Source: Bacillus shivajii
Lineage (GTDB): Bacteria; Bacillota; Bacilli; Bacillales; Salisediminibacteriaceae
Assembly: GCF_020519665.1 (NCBI RefSeq)
Contig: NZ_CP084703.1
Span: 620,001 to 684,000 of the forward strand
Length of the DNA: 64,000 bases
Reading direction: 5' to 3'
In this document: one piece after another, positions 1 to 8,840 of the stretch
How the letters are laid out: every line of letters starts with the position of its first letter
How positions within the stretch are numbered: the stretch's first letter is position 1
Notes under the pieces: generated by a model
Seen by the model: the letters and a program-made list of their open reading frames with translations, nothing else
The model's database searches: none
What the model was told of the DNA's origin: nothing
Program-made: the position numbers and the translations under genes

Positions 1-1
1 T

Positions 2-2128
2 GCGGTCTTAATTTATTTGCGTATCCCTTTATACTTTTCCTTGCCTGCATTATTTATCGGCAGTATATATGGTCTCCATTATATTTTCAGTGGTGGCAGC
101 TTTTTTAGTCGTGAAGGCGGAGGAGAAACGATTCGCTCTTTTCTACATGAACTGACTTACAATATTCAACTAATTTTTTCATGGGAGTTAGTGGCCTTAA
201 CTGACGTCTTTCGGACATTTTTACTCTTTTTACTACTAGCTCTGGTTTGTTATTTAATTTACTTTTGGGTATTTTACACGCAAAAAATCTTCTTTTTCTT
301 ATTAGCAACTGTTATTTACATTACAGTATTAGATACGTTTACTCCGGTTGATGCATCGATGGCCATTGTTCGAATTGTCATTATTGGATTTTTTATTATG
401 ACGTTACTTCATATGTTAAAAGTCCAGGAAGTTGAAAGAGCAATTGGGCGGAGGTCTACAGCTTTTATTTCTTCGGCTTGGATGTATACGTTAATCTTCG
501 TGATCTTAATCGCGACATCAATCGGTTATACAGCACCGAAGTTTGAACCACAATGGGAGGACCCTGTTCCGACTTTTCAACAATACGTCCTTGGTGAGAA
601 CGGTACAGGTACAGGTGAAGGGGTTCGAAGAGTTGGATATGGAGAAAATGATGAGCGCCTAGGTGGCGGATTCATTCAAGATCACGGGACAGTTTTCTAT
701 GCAGCTATCGAAGAACCGGCGTATTGGCGTGGAGAATCAAAGCATGAATACACAGGGCATGGCTGGGTTTCAGAACCGACATACGTTGATTCAAGATCCA
801 TTTATGGTGAAGGTATTGACTATCGCATGTTTAACAGTGCGTATAATGAAGAGCTAGAAACAACGGTTATGATGGAGGAAGGTATAGGATTTAACCACTT
901 CTTTTATCCTGGTGAACTGACAGATGTAGACGTTGATTCACTTGATTATTTAGTAAATGGGACAAGTGGTGGTGGAATTCCATTACAGTTTTTAACGGAT
1001 ATTGTAGGCGGAAGAGTGATGGCGCAAACAAATAATAATGATGACTTGCAGCTTACTCAATACACGATTCAGTATAATAACCCTCAATTTGAAATTGAAG
1101 CGTTAAAGAACAGTTCTATAGAAGATCCTGATGAAATTCGAGAACTATATTTGCAACTACCAGATGATTTACCTGAACGTGTGGTGGAGCTTGCAGAGGA
1201 AATTACCGAGGACCTCGATAACCGCTATGATATGGCTGTTGCTGTTGAACAGTATTTTTCTGAAAACGACTTTGAATATCGAACAACAAATATTCCAATT
1301 CCCGACGAGGGTGAAGATTACGTTGATCAATTCTTATTTGAAACACAGTACGGGTATTGCGATAATTATTCAACCTCGATGGCCGTTATGTTACGAGCAA
1401 TTGATATTCCAGCTCGTTGGGTAAAAGGCTTTACGCAAGGTGAGGAAATTGAAACGTTAGATGATGGGAAAAAGCGTTTTGAAATTACAAATTCTAACGC
1501 ACACTCTTGGGTAGAAGTTTACTTTCCAGATGTTGGTTGGGTTCCATTCGAGCCGACACAAGGTTTTGATAACAACGTTGAATTTATTGAGGAAGAAGAA
1601 GAAAGTATTGAAATCGATTTAGATGAAAGAGAAGACGCTGAAGATCAAGAACGCGATATGCCAAATTTGGATGATATGAATCCTGAAATGGAAGATTATG
1701 ATGATACTGACGCTTCAGCAATCGGAGGCGGAGGAGGAAGTTCTGATCTTTTTGCAGAATATCTCACTCCAAAAAACGTTCTCATCTCGATTGTTGTGCT
1801 CGTTCTTGTTATGATCATCTACCAAAAACAAAACCTTCTACAAAACCGTTATTTTATGCTCCGATATAAGTTGAGTCAAAGTGACGATCAGTTCACTCCA
1901 GCTTATCGAAGATTGTTATGGATTTTAGAAAATGAAGGTTTACCGATGGGAGATGGAGAGACGTTAAGGGAATATGCATCTCGTGTTGATAGAGTTTTAA
2001 ATTCATTGTCGATGACAAAGCTAACTGAAACGTATGAAAAAATCTACTATGGAAAACGTGATGTAGAGATAGATTGGAAGAAACACCAAAAGCATTGGCA
2101 AGAATTGGTGAAGTCACTGAACTCTTGA
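2..2128 (+). CDS. yebA: Transglutaminase-like membrane protein, YebA-type (5' partial)
   Basis: The reading frame is open to the left edge, so the start lies outside the window; the first in-window TTG at 17 is unlikely to be the true start because the protein opens in the middle of a membrane domain. Visible parts are a hydrophobic N-terminal region with several membrane segments, an extracytoplasmic region, a transglutaminase core with the Cys of YGYCDNYST, the His of NAHSWVEV and the Asp of YFPDVGW (a Cys-His-Asp triad), an acidic stretch, a Gly-rich linker, one more membrane segment and a C-terminal DUF4129-like cytoplasmic tail. The family usually sits behind MoxR ATPase and DUF58 genes and before guaA, as here. 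Substrate is unknown; a cell-surface protease or crosslinking role is only inferred. Confidence 0.88.
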   Translation, partial: AVLIYLRIPLYFSLPALFIGSIYGLHYIFSGGSFFSREGGGETIRSFLHELTYNIQLIFSWELVALTDVFRTFLLFLLLALVCYLIYFWVFYTQKIFFFLLATVIYITVLDTFTPVDASMAIVRIVIIGFFIMTLLHMLKVQEVERAIGRRSTAFISSAWMYTLIFVILIATSIGYTAPKFEPQWEDPVPTFQQYVLGENGTGTGEGVRRVGYGENDERLGGGFIQDHGTVFYAAIEEPAYWRGESKHEYTGHGWVSEPTYVDSRSIYGEGIDYRMFNSAYNEELETTVMMEEGIGFNHFFYPGELTDVDVDSLDYLVNGTSGGGIPLQFLTDIVGGRVMAQTNNNDDLQLTQYTIQYNNPQFEIEALKNSSIEDPDEIRELYLQLPDDLPERVVELAEEITEDLDNRYDMAVAVEQYFSENDFEYRTTNIPIPDEGEDYVDQFLFETQYGYCDNYSTSMAVMLRAIDIPARWVKGFTQGEEIETLDDGKKRFEITNSNAHSWVEVYFPDVGWVPFEPTQGFDNNVEFIEEEEESIEIDLDEREDAEDQERDMPNLDDMNPEMEDYDDTDASAIGGGGGSSDLFAEYLTPKNVLISIVVLVLVMIIYQKQNLLQNRYFMLRYKLSQSDDQFTPAYRRLLWILENEGLPMGDGETLREYASRVDRVLNSLSMTKLTETYEKIYYGKRDVEIDWKKHQKHWQELVKSLNS

Positions 2129-2253
2129 CCAAGGAGAAATGGACTGTTAAAATGAATCCATTAAAAGCACGCGTTCAAAAATAGAACGAATATCGTCATA
2201 AAGCGACACGAGTTTGCTAACGTTTTTGAACGAAATGATAAAACTGTATAAAC

Positions 2254-2328
2254 TTGCCTCATATATCCTTAGGAATAAGGCCTAAGAGTCTCTACCGGGT
2301 TGCCGATAACAGCCTGACTATGAAGGCA
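2254..2328 (+). ncRNA. Guanine-class purine riboswitch upstream of guaA
   Basis: A three-way-junction purine aptamer is recognisable from the P1 strand GCCTCAT, the J2/3 element TCTACC and the J3/1-P1 strand GACTATGAAGGC. The position equivalent to nucleotide 74 is C (GACTATG), the guanine/hypoxanthine-specific form; adenine aptamers have U. The 3' P1 strand at 2322-2330 is exactly complementary to 2366-2374 in the following terminator stem, which gives the usual choice between antiterminator and ligand-bound terminator. GMP synthase would thus be shut off when guanine is plentiful. Confidence 0.9.
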
Positions 2329-2353
2329 GATTTTCTCTTTTTGTATATATGAT

Positions 2354-2411
2354 GAAACTAGGAATTCTGCCTTCGTGTCTTTTTTTCACGAAGGAGGTTT
2401 CTAGTTTTTTT
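2354..2411 (+). terminator. Riboswitch-controlled terminator before guaA
   Basis: A long imperfect hairpin (AAACTAGGAA... paired with ...TTTCTAGTTT, inner stem CCTTCGTG/CACGAAGG) is followed by a run of T. Its 5' arm overlaps the segment able to pair with the aptamer P1 3' strand, so it is the expression platform of the riboswitch. Confidence 0.85.
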
Positions 2412-2580
2412 ATATTTTCATAAAAAAGATGGAAAATGTTATTAGATTATCCTAACTGCCCTTTCATAACGGATGTTTTTATTGATGTGTGAAGCGTTTG
2501 AAAAAAGGTGAATACGAAGTGATGGTCTACGTTTATACTGAAAAAGATATATGCATAAAAAATGAAAAGGTGGATGAAGT

Positions 2581-4119
2581 ATGCAAGAAATCAAAGAAAA
2601 AATCGTCGTACTCGATTTTGGCGGACAGTATAACCAGTTAATAGCACGCCGAATTCGTGATTTGGGAGTTTTCAGTGAACTGCACTCTCACAAAATTACG
2701 GTAGAAGAAATTAAAGAAATGAATCCGAAAGGCATTATTTTTTCAGGAGGACCAGGGAGTGTTTATGCAGATGGAGCTCCACGATGCGATGAAAGAATCT
2801 TTGATTTAGGGATTCCGGTCCTTGGTATTTGTTACGGGATGCAGCTTATGACACATCATTTTGAAGGGAAAGTAGAAGCTGCGAATCACCGTGAATACGG
2901 AAAAGCGATTTTGGAAGTGCAAAATGAAAGTAAATTATATGCAGACTTACCGAAAAAGCAATCTGTTTGGATGAGTCATGGTGATAAAGTTGTTGAACCG
3001 CCGGCTGGATTTTCGGTTGATGCGACAAATGTGTCATGTCCTGTTGCAGCAATGAGTGATGAAAGTAGAAGTCTATATGGTGTTCAATTCCATCCTGAAG
3101 TAAGAAATTCAGAGCACGGCAATGAGATGTTGAAAAACTTTGTCTATAACATCTGTGAATGTGAAGGCAATTGGACGATGGAAAACTTCATTGAAATGGA
3201 GATGGAGAAAGTCCGTGAAGCAGTTGGCGATCGTAAAGTATTATGTGCACTAAGTGGTGGTGTTGATTCTTCTGTTGTTGCTGCACTTATCCATAAAGCG
3301 ATTGGCGATCAATTAATTTGTATGTTTATCGATCACGGTCTGCTTCGAAAAGGGGAAGCAGAAAGTGTCATGAAAACTTTCACTGAAGGTTTTGATATGA
3401 ATGTTGTAAAGATTGATGCACAAGAACGTTTCCTGTCAAAACTTGAAGGTGTGAAAGACCCAGAGGAAAAACGAAAAATCATCGGTAATGAGTTTATTTA
3501 TGTTTTTGAAGAGGAAGCAGGAAAGCTCGAAGGTATTGACTTTTTAGCACAAGGAACACTCTACACGGACATTATTGAAAGTGGAACGGACACTGCAGCA
3601 ACGATTAAGTCTCACCATAATGTTGGTGGTTTACCAGAAGATATGAAATTTGATTTGATTGAACCGTTAAATACATTGTTTAAAGATGAGGTTCGTGCTG
3701 TCGGTACAGAGCTTGGCCTACCTGATGAAGTTGTTTGGCGTCAACCATTCCCAGGGCCAGGTCTTGGAATTCGGGTATTAGGTGAAATTACAGACGAAAA
3801 ACTAGAGATTGTTCGTGAATCAGATGCGATTTTACGTGAAGAAATTAAGAAAGCCGGTTTAGATCGTGAAATTTGGCAATACTTCACTGCGCTTCCCGAT
3901 ATGCGAAGTGTTGGCGTGATGGGAGACTCTCGTACGTATGATTATACTGTCGGTATTCGTGCCGTAACATCCATTGATGGAATGACTTCCGATTGGGCGA
4001 GAATCCCGTATGACGTGCTTGAAGTAATTTCTACAAGGATCGTTAATGAAGTAAAGCATGTAAACCGTGTTGTGTACGATATTACATCAAAGCCACCTTC
4101 AACGATTGAGTGGGAATAA
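2581..4119 (+). CDS. guaA: GMP synthase (glutamine-hydrolysing)
   Basis: Converts XMP to GMP with glutamine and ATP, the last step of guanine nucleotide synthesis. At 512 residues it has normal length. The N-terminal class I amidotransferase domain has FSGGPGS near residue 54, nucleophile Cys84 in GICYGMQ, and His172/Glu174 in FHPEV. The ATP-pyrophosphatase domain has the PP-loop SGGVDSS at 226-232, and the C-terminal dimerisation domain ends in the typical KPPSTIEWE. The start is supported by AAAGGTGG seven bases upstream. The gene is a single cistron between a riboswitch and a strong terminator. Confidence 0.98.
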   Translation: MQEIKEKIVVLDFGGQYNQLIARRIRDLGVFSELHSHKITVEEIKEMNPKGIIFSGGPGSVYADGAPRCDERIFDLGIPVLGICYGMQLMTHHFEGKVEAANHREYGKAILEVQNESKLYADLPKKQSVWMSHGDKVVEPPAGFSVDATNVSCPVAAMSDESRSLYGVQFHPEVRNSEHGNEMLKNFVYNICECEGNWTMENFIEMEMEKVREAVGDRKVLCALSGGVDSSVVAALIHKAIGDQLICMFIDHGLLRKGEAESVMKTFTEGFDMNVVKIDAQERFLSKLEGVKDPEEKRKIIGNEFIYVFEEEAGKLEGIDFLAQGTLYTDIIESGTDTAATIKSHHNVGGLPEDMKFDLIEPLNTLFKDEVRAVGTELGLPDEVVWRQPFPGPGLGIRVLGEITDEKLEIVRESDAILREEIKKAGLDREIWQYFTALPDMRSVGVMGDSRTYDYTVGIRAVTSIDGMTSDWARIPYDVLEVISTRIVNEVKHVNRVVYDITSKPPSTIEWE

Positions 4120-4132
4120 GGTGCAAAAAAAT

Positions 4133-4177
4133 ATAAACGAACATTATGGTGGGTGATCCACTGTAATGTTCGTTTTT
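4133..4177 (+). promoter_or_regulatory. Candidate PurR boxes controlling pbuG
   Basis: ATAAACGAACATT (4133-4145) and, inverted, AATGTTCGTTTTT (4165-4177) each match 12 of 13 positions of the Bacillus PurBox AWWWCCGAACWWT, with 19 bp between them; the usual spacing is 16-17. The second box ends 3 bp before the -35, exactly as at purE in this window. pbuG belongs to the PurR regulon in B. subtilis. PurR binding here is inferred. Confidence 0.65.
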
Positions 4178-4178
4178 T
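4135..4178 (+). terminator. guaA terminator, overlapping a PurR-box pair
   Basis: The stem AAACGAACATTA / TAATGTTCGTTT is followed by six T. The arms are also near-consensus PurR boxes facing each other (see the regulatory entry at 4133), so the element may work both as a terminator RNA and as an operator DNA. Confidence 0.9.
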
Positions 4179-4180
4179 CA

Positions 4181-4209
4181 TTGACACATATAGTGGGCGT
4201 TGATATACT
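4181..4209 (+). promoter_or_regulatory. Sigma-A promoter of pbuG
   Basis: A consensus -35 TTGACA (4181-4186), a 17-bp spacer and -10 TATACT (4204-4209) lie just before the pbuG riboswitch aptamer, placing the transcript start a few bases upstream of it. Confidence 0.85.
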
Positions 4210-4235
4210 AACAATGTAAAAAATAAATCTGTCGA

Positions 4236-4305
4236 AAGTTCGTATAATTTCGGGAATCGGCCCGTGAGTTTCTACCAAGCTACCGTAAATGGCTTGACTA
4301 CGAAC
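4236..4305 (+). ncRNA. Guanine-class purine riboswitch upstream of pbuG
   Basis: Aptamer with P1 AGTTCG/CGAAC, the core GTTTCTACC, the loop CCGTAAATGG and the J3/1 string GACTACG. The base at position 74 is C, hence guanine/hypoxanthine specific. It precedes a terminator at 4388 and the guanine/hypoxanthine permease gene. Confidence 0.93.
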
Positions 4306-4387
4306 GATGATATATATTTGGAAGCAGAAGGTAGATGTGTGATTTGCAGCTCATCCGTTTCCATTTTTCGTCGTTTCGTATGAACGG

Positions 4388-4420
4388 AAACTCCGGCCAT
4401 GATTAGTGGTTGGAGTTTTT
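4388..4420 (+). terminator. Riboswitch-controlled terminator before pbuG
   Basis: Hairpin AAACTCCGGCCAT / GTGGTTGGAGTTT, with G-U pairs, followed by a T run. The upstream GTTTCC near 4350 can pair with GGAAAC at the terminator's 5' edge, giving a plausible alternative fold. Confidence 0.8.
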
Positions 4421-4462
4421 TATTGGCAGGAAAAGAATCACGAAAAAGGGAGAGGTATACAA

Positions 4463-5776
4463 ATGGATCGTTATTTTCGTTTTAATGAGTTAAACACATC
4501 TTATCGTAAAGAGTTTCTTGGAGGATTAACGACTTTTCTCGCGATGGCTTATATTTTATTCGTAAATCCGAACGTTCTTGAACCAACGGGGATGGATACA
4601 GGTGCTATTTATGTTGCGACAGCTCTTGCAGCAGCAATTGGTACGATCATTATGGGGCTCATCGCTAAATACCCAATTGCATTAGCACCAGGCATGGGGT
4701 TAAACGCATTTTTTACTTATTCGGTTGTTTTAGGAATGGGAATTCCTTGGGAGACTGCACTATTAGGTGTATTTATGTCTGGTGTCATTTTTATCATTAT
4801 CACCCTTGTTGGAATTCGTGAAAAAATCATTAATGCGATTCCGGAAGAATTAAAATATGCAGCAGCAGCAGGTATCGGATTATTTATTGCGTTTATTGGA
4901 CTTCAAAGTGCTGGTATCGTTGTATTATCTGAAGCAACCCTCGTTCAAATTGGGGATTTAAGTCAAGGACCTACATTGTTAGCTGTCTTTGGTGTTGTCA
5001 TTACAGTAATATTAATGGCGGTTGGCCTTCGTGGTGGGATTTTTTACGGAATGATCATTACAGCAATCGTTGGTGTCATCTTTACAGTTATTCCAACTCC
5101 GAATTCGATTGTAGGGTCGATTCCAAGTTTAGCGCCAACGTTCGGTGCAGCATTTGCGCCATTTGGTGAAATGGCCCTATCAGAAATTTTTACTTATCAA
5201 TTATTAATTGTCATTTTAACGTTTTTATTTGTCGATTTCTTTGACACAGCAGGAACACTTTATGCCGTAGCAAACCAAGCTGGGTTTGTGAAAAATAACA
5301 AATTGCCTCGTGCAAAAAGTGCCCTTTTAGCAGATTCTTCTGCAACATCAATTGGAGCTGTTTTAGGTACACCGACAACGACTGCTTACATTGAGTCATC
5401 TTCAGGGATCGCAGCAGGAGCACGAACTGGTTTTGCTTCATTAGTTACTGGTTTACTCTTTTTATTAGCATTGTTTTTCTCGCCGTTACTCGTTGTTATA
5501 ACAGCAGAAGTTACTGCACCAGCATTAATTATCGTTGGTATATTAATGGCTTCAGCATTATCAAACATTGACTTTAAGAAATTTGAAATTGCCGTTCCGG
5601 CGTTTTTAACAATCATCGCAATGCCACTCACATACAGTATTGCAACAGGGATCGCATTAGGTTTTATCATGTATCCAATTACGATGCTTTGTAAAGGAAG
5701 AGGAAAAGAAGTACATCCAATTATGTACATCCTATTCTTCGTCTTTATCTTCTACTTTGTCTATTTAGGAGAATAG
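4463..5776 (+). CDS. pbuG: Guanine/hypoxanthine permease, AzgA family (NCS2)
   Basis: Takes up guanine and hypoxanthine across the cytoplasmic membrane. The 437-residue protein is almost wholly hydrophobic, with about 12-14 membrane segments; the family signatures PGMGLNAFFTY and the acidic DFFDTAGTLYAVANQAG region are clear. A longer GTG-started frame from 4406 is rejected because it would begin inside the terminator hairpin; ATG 4463 has GGGAGAGG eight bases upstream and starts with the typical MDRYFRF. Transcribed alone under a riboswitch and probable PurR control, so salvage import follows the guanine pool. Confidence 0.96.
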   Translation: MDRYFRFNELNTSYRKEFLGGLTTFLAMAYILFVNPNVLEPTGMDTGAIYVATALAAAIGTIIMGLIAKYPIALAPGMGLNAFFTYSVVLGMGIPWETALLGVFMSGVIFIIITLVGIREKIINAIPEELKYAAAAGIGLFIAFIGLQSAGIVVLSEATLVQIGDLSQGPTLLAVFGVVITVILMAVGLRGGIFYGMIITAIVGVIFTVIPTPNSIVGSIPSLAPTFGAAFAPFGEMALSEIFTYQLLIVILTFLFVDFFDTAGTLYAVANQAGFVKNNKLPRAKSALLADSSATSIGAVLGTPTTTAYIESSSGIAAGARTGFASLVTGLLFLLALFFSPLLVVITAEVTAPALIIVGILMASALSNIDFKKFEIAVPAFLTIIAMPLTYSIATGIALGFIMYPITMLCKGRGKEVHPIMYILFFVFIFYFVYLGE

Positions 5777-5785
5777 TAGATTGGA

Positions 5786-5820
5786 ATAAAAACCCAGGTG
5801 CCTGGCACCTGGGTTTTTAT
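5786..5820 (+). terminator. pbuG terminator, GTGCCTGGCAC palindrome family
   Basis: Perfect inverted repeat with 17-bp arms centred on T5803; the inner core CCAGGTGCCTGGCACCTGG is shared with other loci in this window, while the outer arms (ATAAAAAC/GTTTTTAT) supply the T tract. Confidence 0.9.
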
Positions 5821-5834
5821 GGTATTCAGAGAGG

Positions 5835-6091
5835 CGACCGCACGTGAGCGAGGGTGATCGCACGTGAGCGAGGATAATCGCACGTGAGAAGGAATGATCG
5901 CACGTGAGAAGGAATGATCGCACGTGAGAAGGAATGATCGCACCTGAGAAGGGGTAACCGCACGTGAGAAGGGGTAATCGCACGTGAGGAGGGGTAATCG
6001 CACGTGGGTGAGGATAACCGCACGTGAGAAGGAATGATCGCACGTGAGCCAGAACCATCGCACACGAGAAGGGATAACCGCACGTAACGAG
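5835..6091. repeat. 20-bp tandem array A1, CGCACGTGAG family, 13 units
   Basis: CGCACGTGAG (variants CGCACCTGAG, CGCACACGAG) recurs at exactly 20-bp steps from 5839 to 6079. Each unit joins this conserved 10-mer to a variable 10-mer such as AAGGAATGAT, AAGGGGTAAC or CGAGGATAAT. The array fills the gap between the pbuG terminator and the polyketide synthase gene. Long minus-strand frames across it are a by-product of the stop-free repeat, not genes. Function unknown. Confidence 0.97.
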
Positions 6092-6175
6092 CCCAATTCC
6101 TTCTTGTTTTAAATGGATAAATATGGGGAATATGGACAAACTAGATTCAACTTAATTTACTTAGGAGGCCCCTAG

Positions 6176-7279
6176 ATGCCAGCGATTTTATCTGTTAGTA
6201 CGAATCCCCCTCCGTATACAATTGAACAAAGGGAAACCGAAGCGGTTGTACGTGAATTATTTCGCGAATCGTTTCCTGACATTGAGCGAATGATGCAAAT
6301 TTTTGATAACGGTCAAATCAAGAGAAGGCGCTTTGTCGTACCGAAAGAGTGGTTTGAAAAAGAACATTCGTTTGAAGAGAAAAACGATTTATATATTGAA
6401 AAATCGGTTAAGATGGGACGCGAAGCGATTACTCAATGTTTAAATAACGAAACCTTTTTAAAACAAGAATTGCACGAAAGTGAGATCGACGCGATCTTCT
6501 TCGTTTCAAGTTCTGGTCTAGCTACCCCAACGATTGATGCGAGAATTATGAACCAGCTTTTCTTTTCACCACATACGAAACGTATTCCGATTTGGGGATT
6601 AGGTTGTGCTGGAGGTGCGGCAGGAGTTAGTCGAGCTTATGAATATTGCCTTGCGTTTCCTAATGCAAAAGTACTCGTTCTGTGTATCGAATTGTGCAGT
6701 ATTACTTTTCAAAGAAATGATACACGAAAAAGCAATCTTGTTGGTACATCATTATTTGCAGATGGCGTTGCGTGTACACTCATTGCTGGTGATGAAGTGG
6801 TAAAAAAAGAAAGCACTAACTTTCAGCATCGGTGTGTCCCATTTATCAAAGGTACGCAGTCAACGTTGATGCCTGATTCGGAAGATGTCATGGGCTGGGA
6901 TGTGAAAAATGAAGGATTGCATGTTATCTTTTCGCGGGACATCCCGACCATTATTACGAATTGGCTCCGACCGAACTTAGAAACATTTTTGAATGATCAA
7001 CACCTATCCATGGATGAAGTGACACATTTTGTTGCACACCCAGGAGGAAAGAAAGTACTTGAAGCTTACGAGAAAGCGCTTGGTTTTTCACAAGACATGA
7101 CAACGATCCCAAGACAAGTGTTAGAAGAGCACGGGAATATGTCGTCACCAACCGTCCTGTACGTGTTAAAAGAAAATATGGAATTAACACCGCAGTCGGG
7201 AAGTGTTGGGATTATGACAGCTCTAGGACCTGGTTTTAGCTCAGAACTTGTTCATTTAGAATGGAGGAATATGGCGTGA
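6176..7279 (+). CDS. bpsA: Type III polyketide synthase (BcsA/BpsA family)
   Basis: A 367-residue chalcone-synthase-fold enzyme. The Cys-His-Asn triad is visible: Cys144 in WGLGCAGGAAG, His288 in AHPGGKK and Asn321 in HGNMSSPT. The B. subtilis homologue condenses fatty acyl-CoA starters with malonyl-CoA to long-chain alkylpyrones. The start ATG follows AGGAGG by seven bases. Its stop overlaps the downstream methyltransferase start in a GTGA motif, so the two are translationally coupled. Substrate range here is inferred from the family. Confidence 0.93.
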   Translation: MPAILSVSTNPPPYTIEQRETEAVVRELFRESFPDIERMMQIFDNGQIKRRRFVVPKEWFEKEHSFEEKNDLYIEKSVKMGREAITQCLNNETFLKQELHESEIDAIFFVSSSGLATPTIDARIMNQLFFSPHTKRIPIWGLGCAGGAAGVSRAYEYCLAFPNAKVLVLCIELCSITFQRNDTRKSNLVGTSLFADGVACTLIAGDEVVKKESTNFQHRCVPFIKGTQSTLMPDSEDVMGWDVKNEGLHVIFSRDIPTIITNWLRPNLETFLNDQHLSMDEVTHFVAHPGGKKVLEAYEKALGFSQDMTTIPRQVLEEHGNMSSPTVLYVLKENMELTPQSGSVGIMTALGPGFSSELVHLEWRNMA

Positions 7280-7794
7280 CGATCTTTTGGTTTTTACTTC
7301 TTCTCATTATTTTTCAACGTGGTATTGAACTAGTTTTAGCAAAAAAGAATGAACAATGGATGAAAGAACGTGGTGCAAAAGAATTTGGTGAACAGCATTA
7401 CAAATGGATTGTGTTGTTACACCTTAGTTTTTTCATTTCATTAACGGTTGAAGTATTTTACAAAGGAGCTGAACTAATTAGCTGGTGGCCGTTTGTATTA
7501 AGTATTTTCCTTGTCGCACAAATCGGCAGAGTGTGGGTGCTCACGTCATTAGGGAAGTATTGGAACACAAAAATTATTGTCCTACCTGGTGAAGAAAAGG
7601 TTCGTAAAGGTCCTTATCAATGGATTCGCCATCCAAACTATGTCATTGTTGCGATTGAATTGGTCTCTCTCCCCTTATTGTTTCAAGCTTATATCACAGC
7701 GGTTGTTTTTACGATTTTAAATGCATGCATACTATTGCTTGTCCGTATCCCGAAAGAAGAAGAAGCACTCAATTGGCTTCTTGAAACAAAATAA
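7276..7794 (+). CDS. bpsB: Isoprenylcysteine carboxyl methyltransferase-family protein (BpsB)
   Basis: A 172-residue membrane protein with four to five hydrophobic segments. The ICMT-type C-terminal motif is present: RKGPYQWIRHPNYV followed by a final helix and PKEEEAL. In B. subtilis the partner protein O-methylates alkylpyrones made by BpsA. The GTG at 7276 is chosen because GGAGG lies eight bases upstream and GTGA overlaps the bpsA stop; an in-frame ATG at 7261 has no ribosome site. Confidence 0.88.
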   Translation: MTIFWFLLLLIIFQRGIELVLAKKNEQWMKERGAKEFGEQHYKWIVLLHLSFFISLTVEVFYKGAELISWWPFVLSIFLVAQIGRVWVLTSLGKYWNTKIIVLPGEEKVRKGPYQWIRHPNYVIVAIELVSLPLLFQAYITAVVFTILNACILLLVRIPKEEEALNWLLETK

Positions 7795-8028
7795 TTTCTC
7801 CCCTTCCCAGATAAAAAGGCTTTTTAAAATTTTTGTCTAAATTTTTTACTGAAAAACTATATCTTTTTGTAAAAATAACAACTACAATAATTGAGATAAC
7901 AGAAGTATAATGTAGGAATTGTACGAATAGTAATGTAAAATAACCCTAATCGACTTATATGACGAACAGTCAAGTTATAAGGTTTATATTGCTGTTTTTT
8001 TGCTTGATTTATGTAGGGAGGGAGAAAA

Positions 8029-8568
8029 ATGATAGACTTCATTTTAGAAAATGCTGTAGGGATGCTTGCGATTATTTTAGTTATTAATATCGTCTACGTA
8101 ACACTATTTACAGTTCGAATGATCTTTACTTTGAAAGGACAACGTTATTCGGCAGCTATAGTAAGTATCGTTGAAATTATTGTATATATTATCGGTTTAG
8201 GCCTCGTTTTAGACAATTTAGACCGAATTGAGAATTTAATCGCATATGCGTTAGGTTATGCAACTGGAGTTCTTGTTGGAATTAAGATTGAAGAGAAGCT
8301 CGCTTTAGGTTATATTACAGTTAATGTGATAACAAAAGAATATGAACCAGATATCCCGAATGCGCTCCGTGATAAAGGATACGGCGTAACAAACTGGGTT
8401 GCATACGGGCGTGAAGGGGAGCGTCTCATGATGGAGATCTTAACATCAAGGAAGTCCGAATATGATTTGTATACGACCGTGAAAAATATGGATCCGAACG
8501 CATTTATTATCTCGCATGAAACGAAGGCATTCTTCGGCGGATTCTGGGTGAAAGGAGTACGCAGGTAA
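8029..8568 (+). CDS. yebE: DUF2179 (UPF0316) membrane protein YebE
   Basis: 179 residues: three hydrophobic segments in the first about 95 residues, then a soluble DUF2179 domain (about 100-179) with [19 protein letters not shown]. This small domain recurs in membrane proteins of unknown function and resembles ligand-sensing ACT/GlnB-like folds. The start has GGGAGGGAG upstream. The preceding 230 bp (7795-8028) are AT-rich, with only a weak TATAAT-like box at 7906. Probably cotranscribed with yebG, 6 bp downstream. Confidence 0.87.
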   Translation: MIDFILENAVGMLAIILVINIVYVTLFTVRMIFTLKGQRYSAAIVSIVEIIVYIIGLGLVLDNLDRIENLIAYALGYATGVLVGIKIEEKLALGYITVNVITKEYEPDIPNALRDKGYGVTNWVAYGREGERLMMEILTSRKSEYDLYTTVKNMDPNAFIISHETKAFFGGFWVKGVRR

Positions 8569-8574
8569 CTGTTT

Positions 8575-8796
8575 ATGGCAAAAAAACAAAAGAAAAACGA
8601 TCAACCAAAAAAGCAAAAGTTTTATGTTGAAGATGGAGAAACGATTGATGCTTGTCTTGAACGTATGAAAAAAGCAGGCTATATGCCCGTGCGACGGATG
8701 GAAGAACCAATTTTGCAGGAAGTTACGAAAAATGGAAAGACAGAAGTCGAAGTGGCAAAACAACAAATCGTTTTTGAAGGAAAGATACAAAATTAA
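8575..8796 (+). CDS. yebG: NETI-motif protein YebG
   Basis: 73 residues, Lys-rich N-terminus (MAKKQKKNDQPKKQK), then the conserved small domain with GETIDACLERMKKAGY and RRMEEPIL, which defines the NETI-motif family of Bacillaceae. Probably cytosolic and basic, which would suit nucleic-acid binding, but function is not known. It ends the yebE-yebG unit before a strong terminator. Confidence 0.87.
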   Translation: MAKKQKKNDQPKKQKFYVEDGETIDACLERMKKAGYMPVRRMEEPILQEVTKNGKTEVEVAKQQIVFEGKIQN

Positions 8797-8798
8797 TG

Positions 8799-8840
8799 AA
8801 CACAGTAGGGCGCAATATGCGATTACTACTGTGTTTTTTT
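8799..8840 (+). terminator. yebG terminator
   Basis: Stem AACACAGTAG / CTACTGTGTT with a 15-base loop, followed by six further T. Confidence 0.92.

Noticed and set aside
2161-2253. PurR boxes upstream of guaA
   Set aside because: GAACGAA and GCGTTC strings occur but neither matches the 13-base PurBox well nor pairs at the right spacing.
5765-6139. Minus-strand frames of 85-124 codons over the first array
   Set aside because: Same artefact of the stop-free tandem unit.
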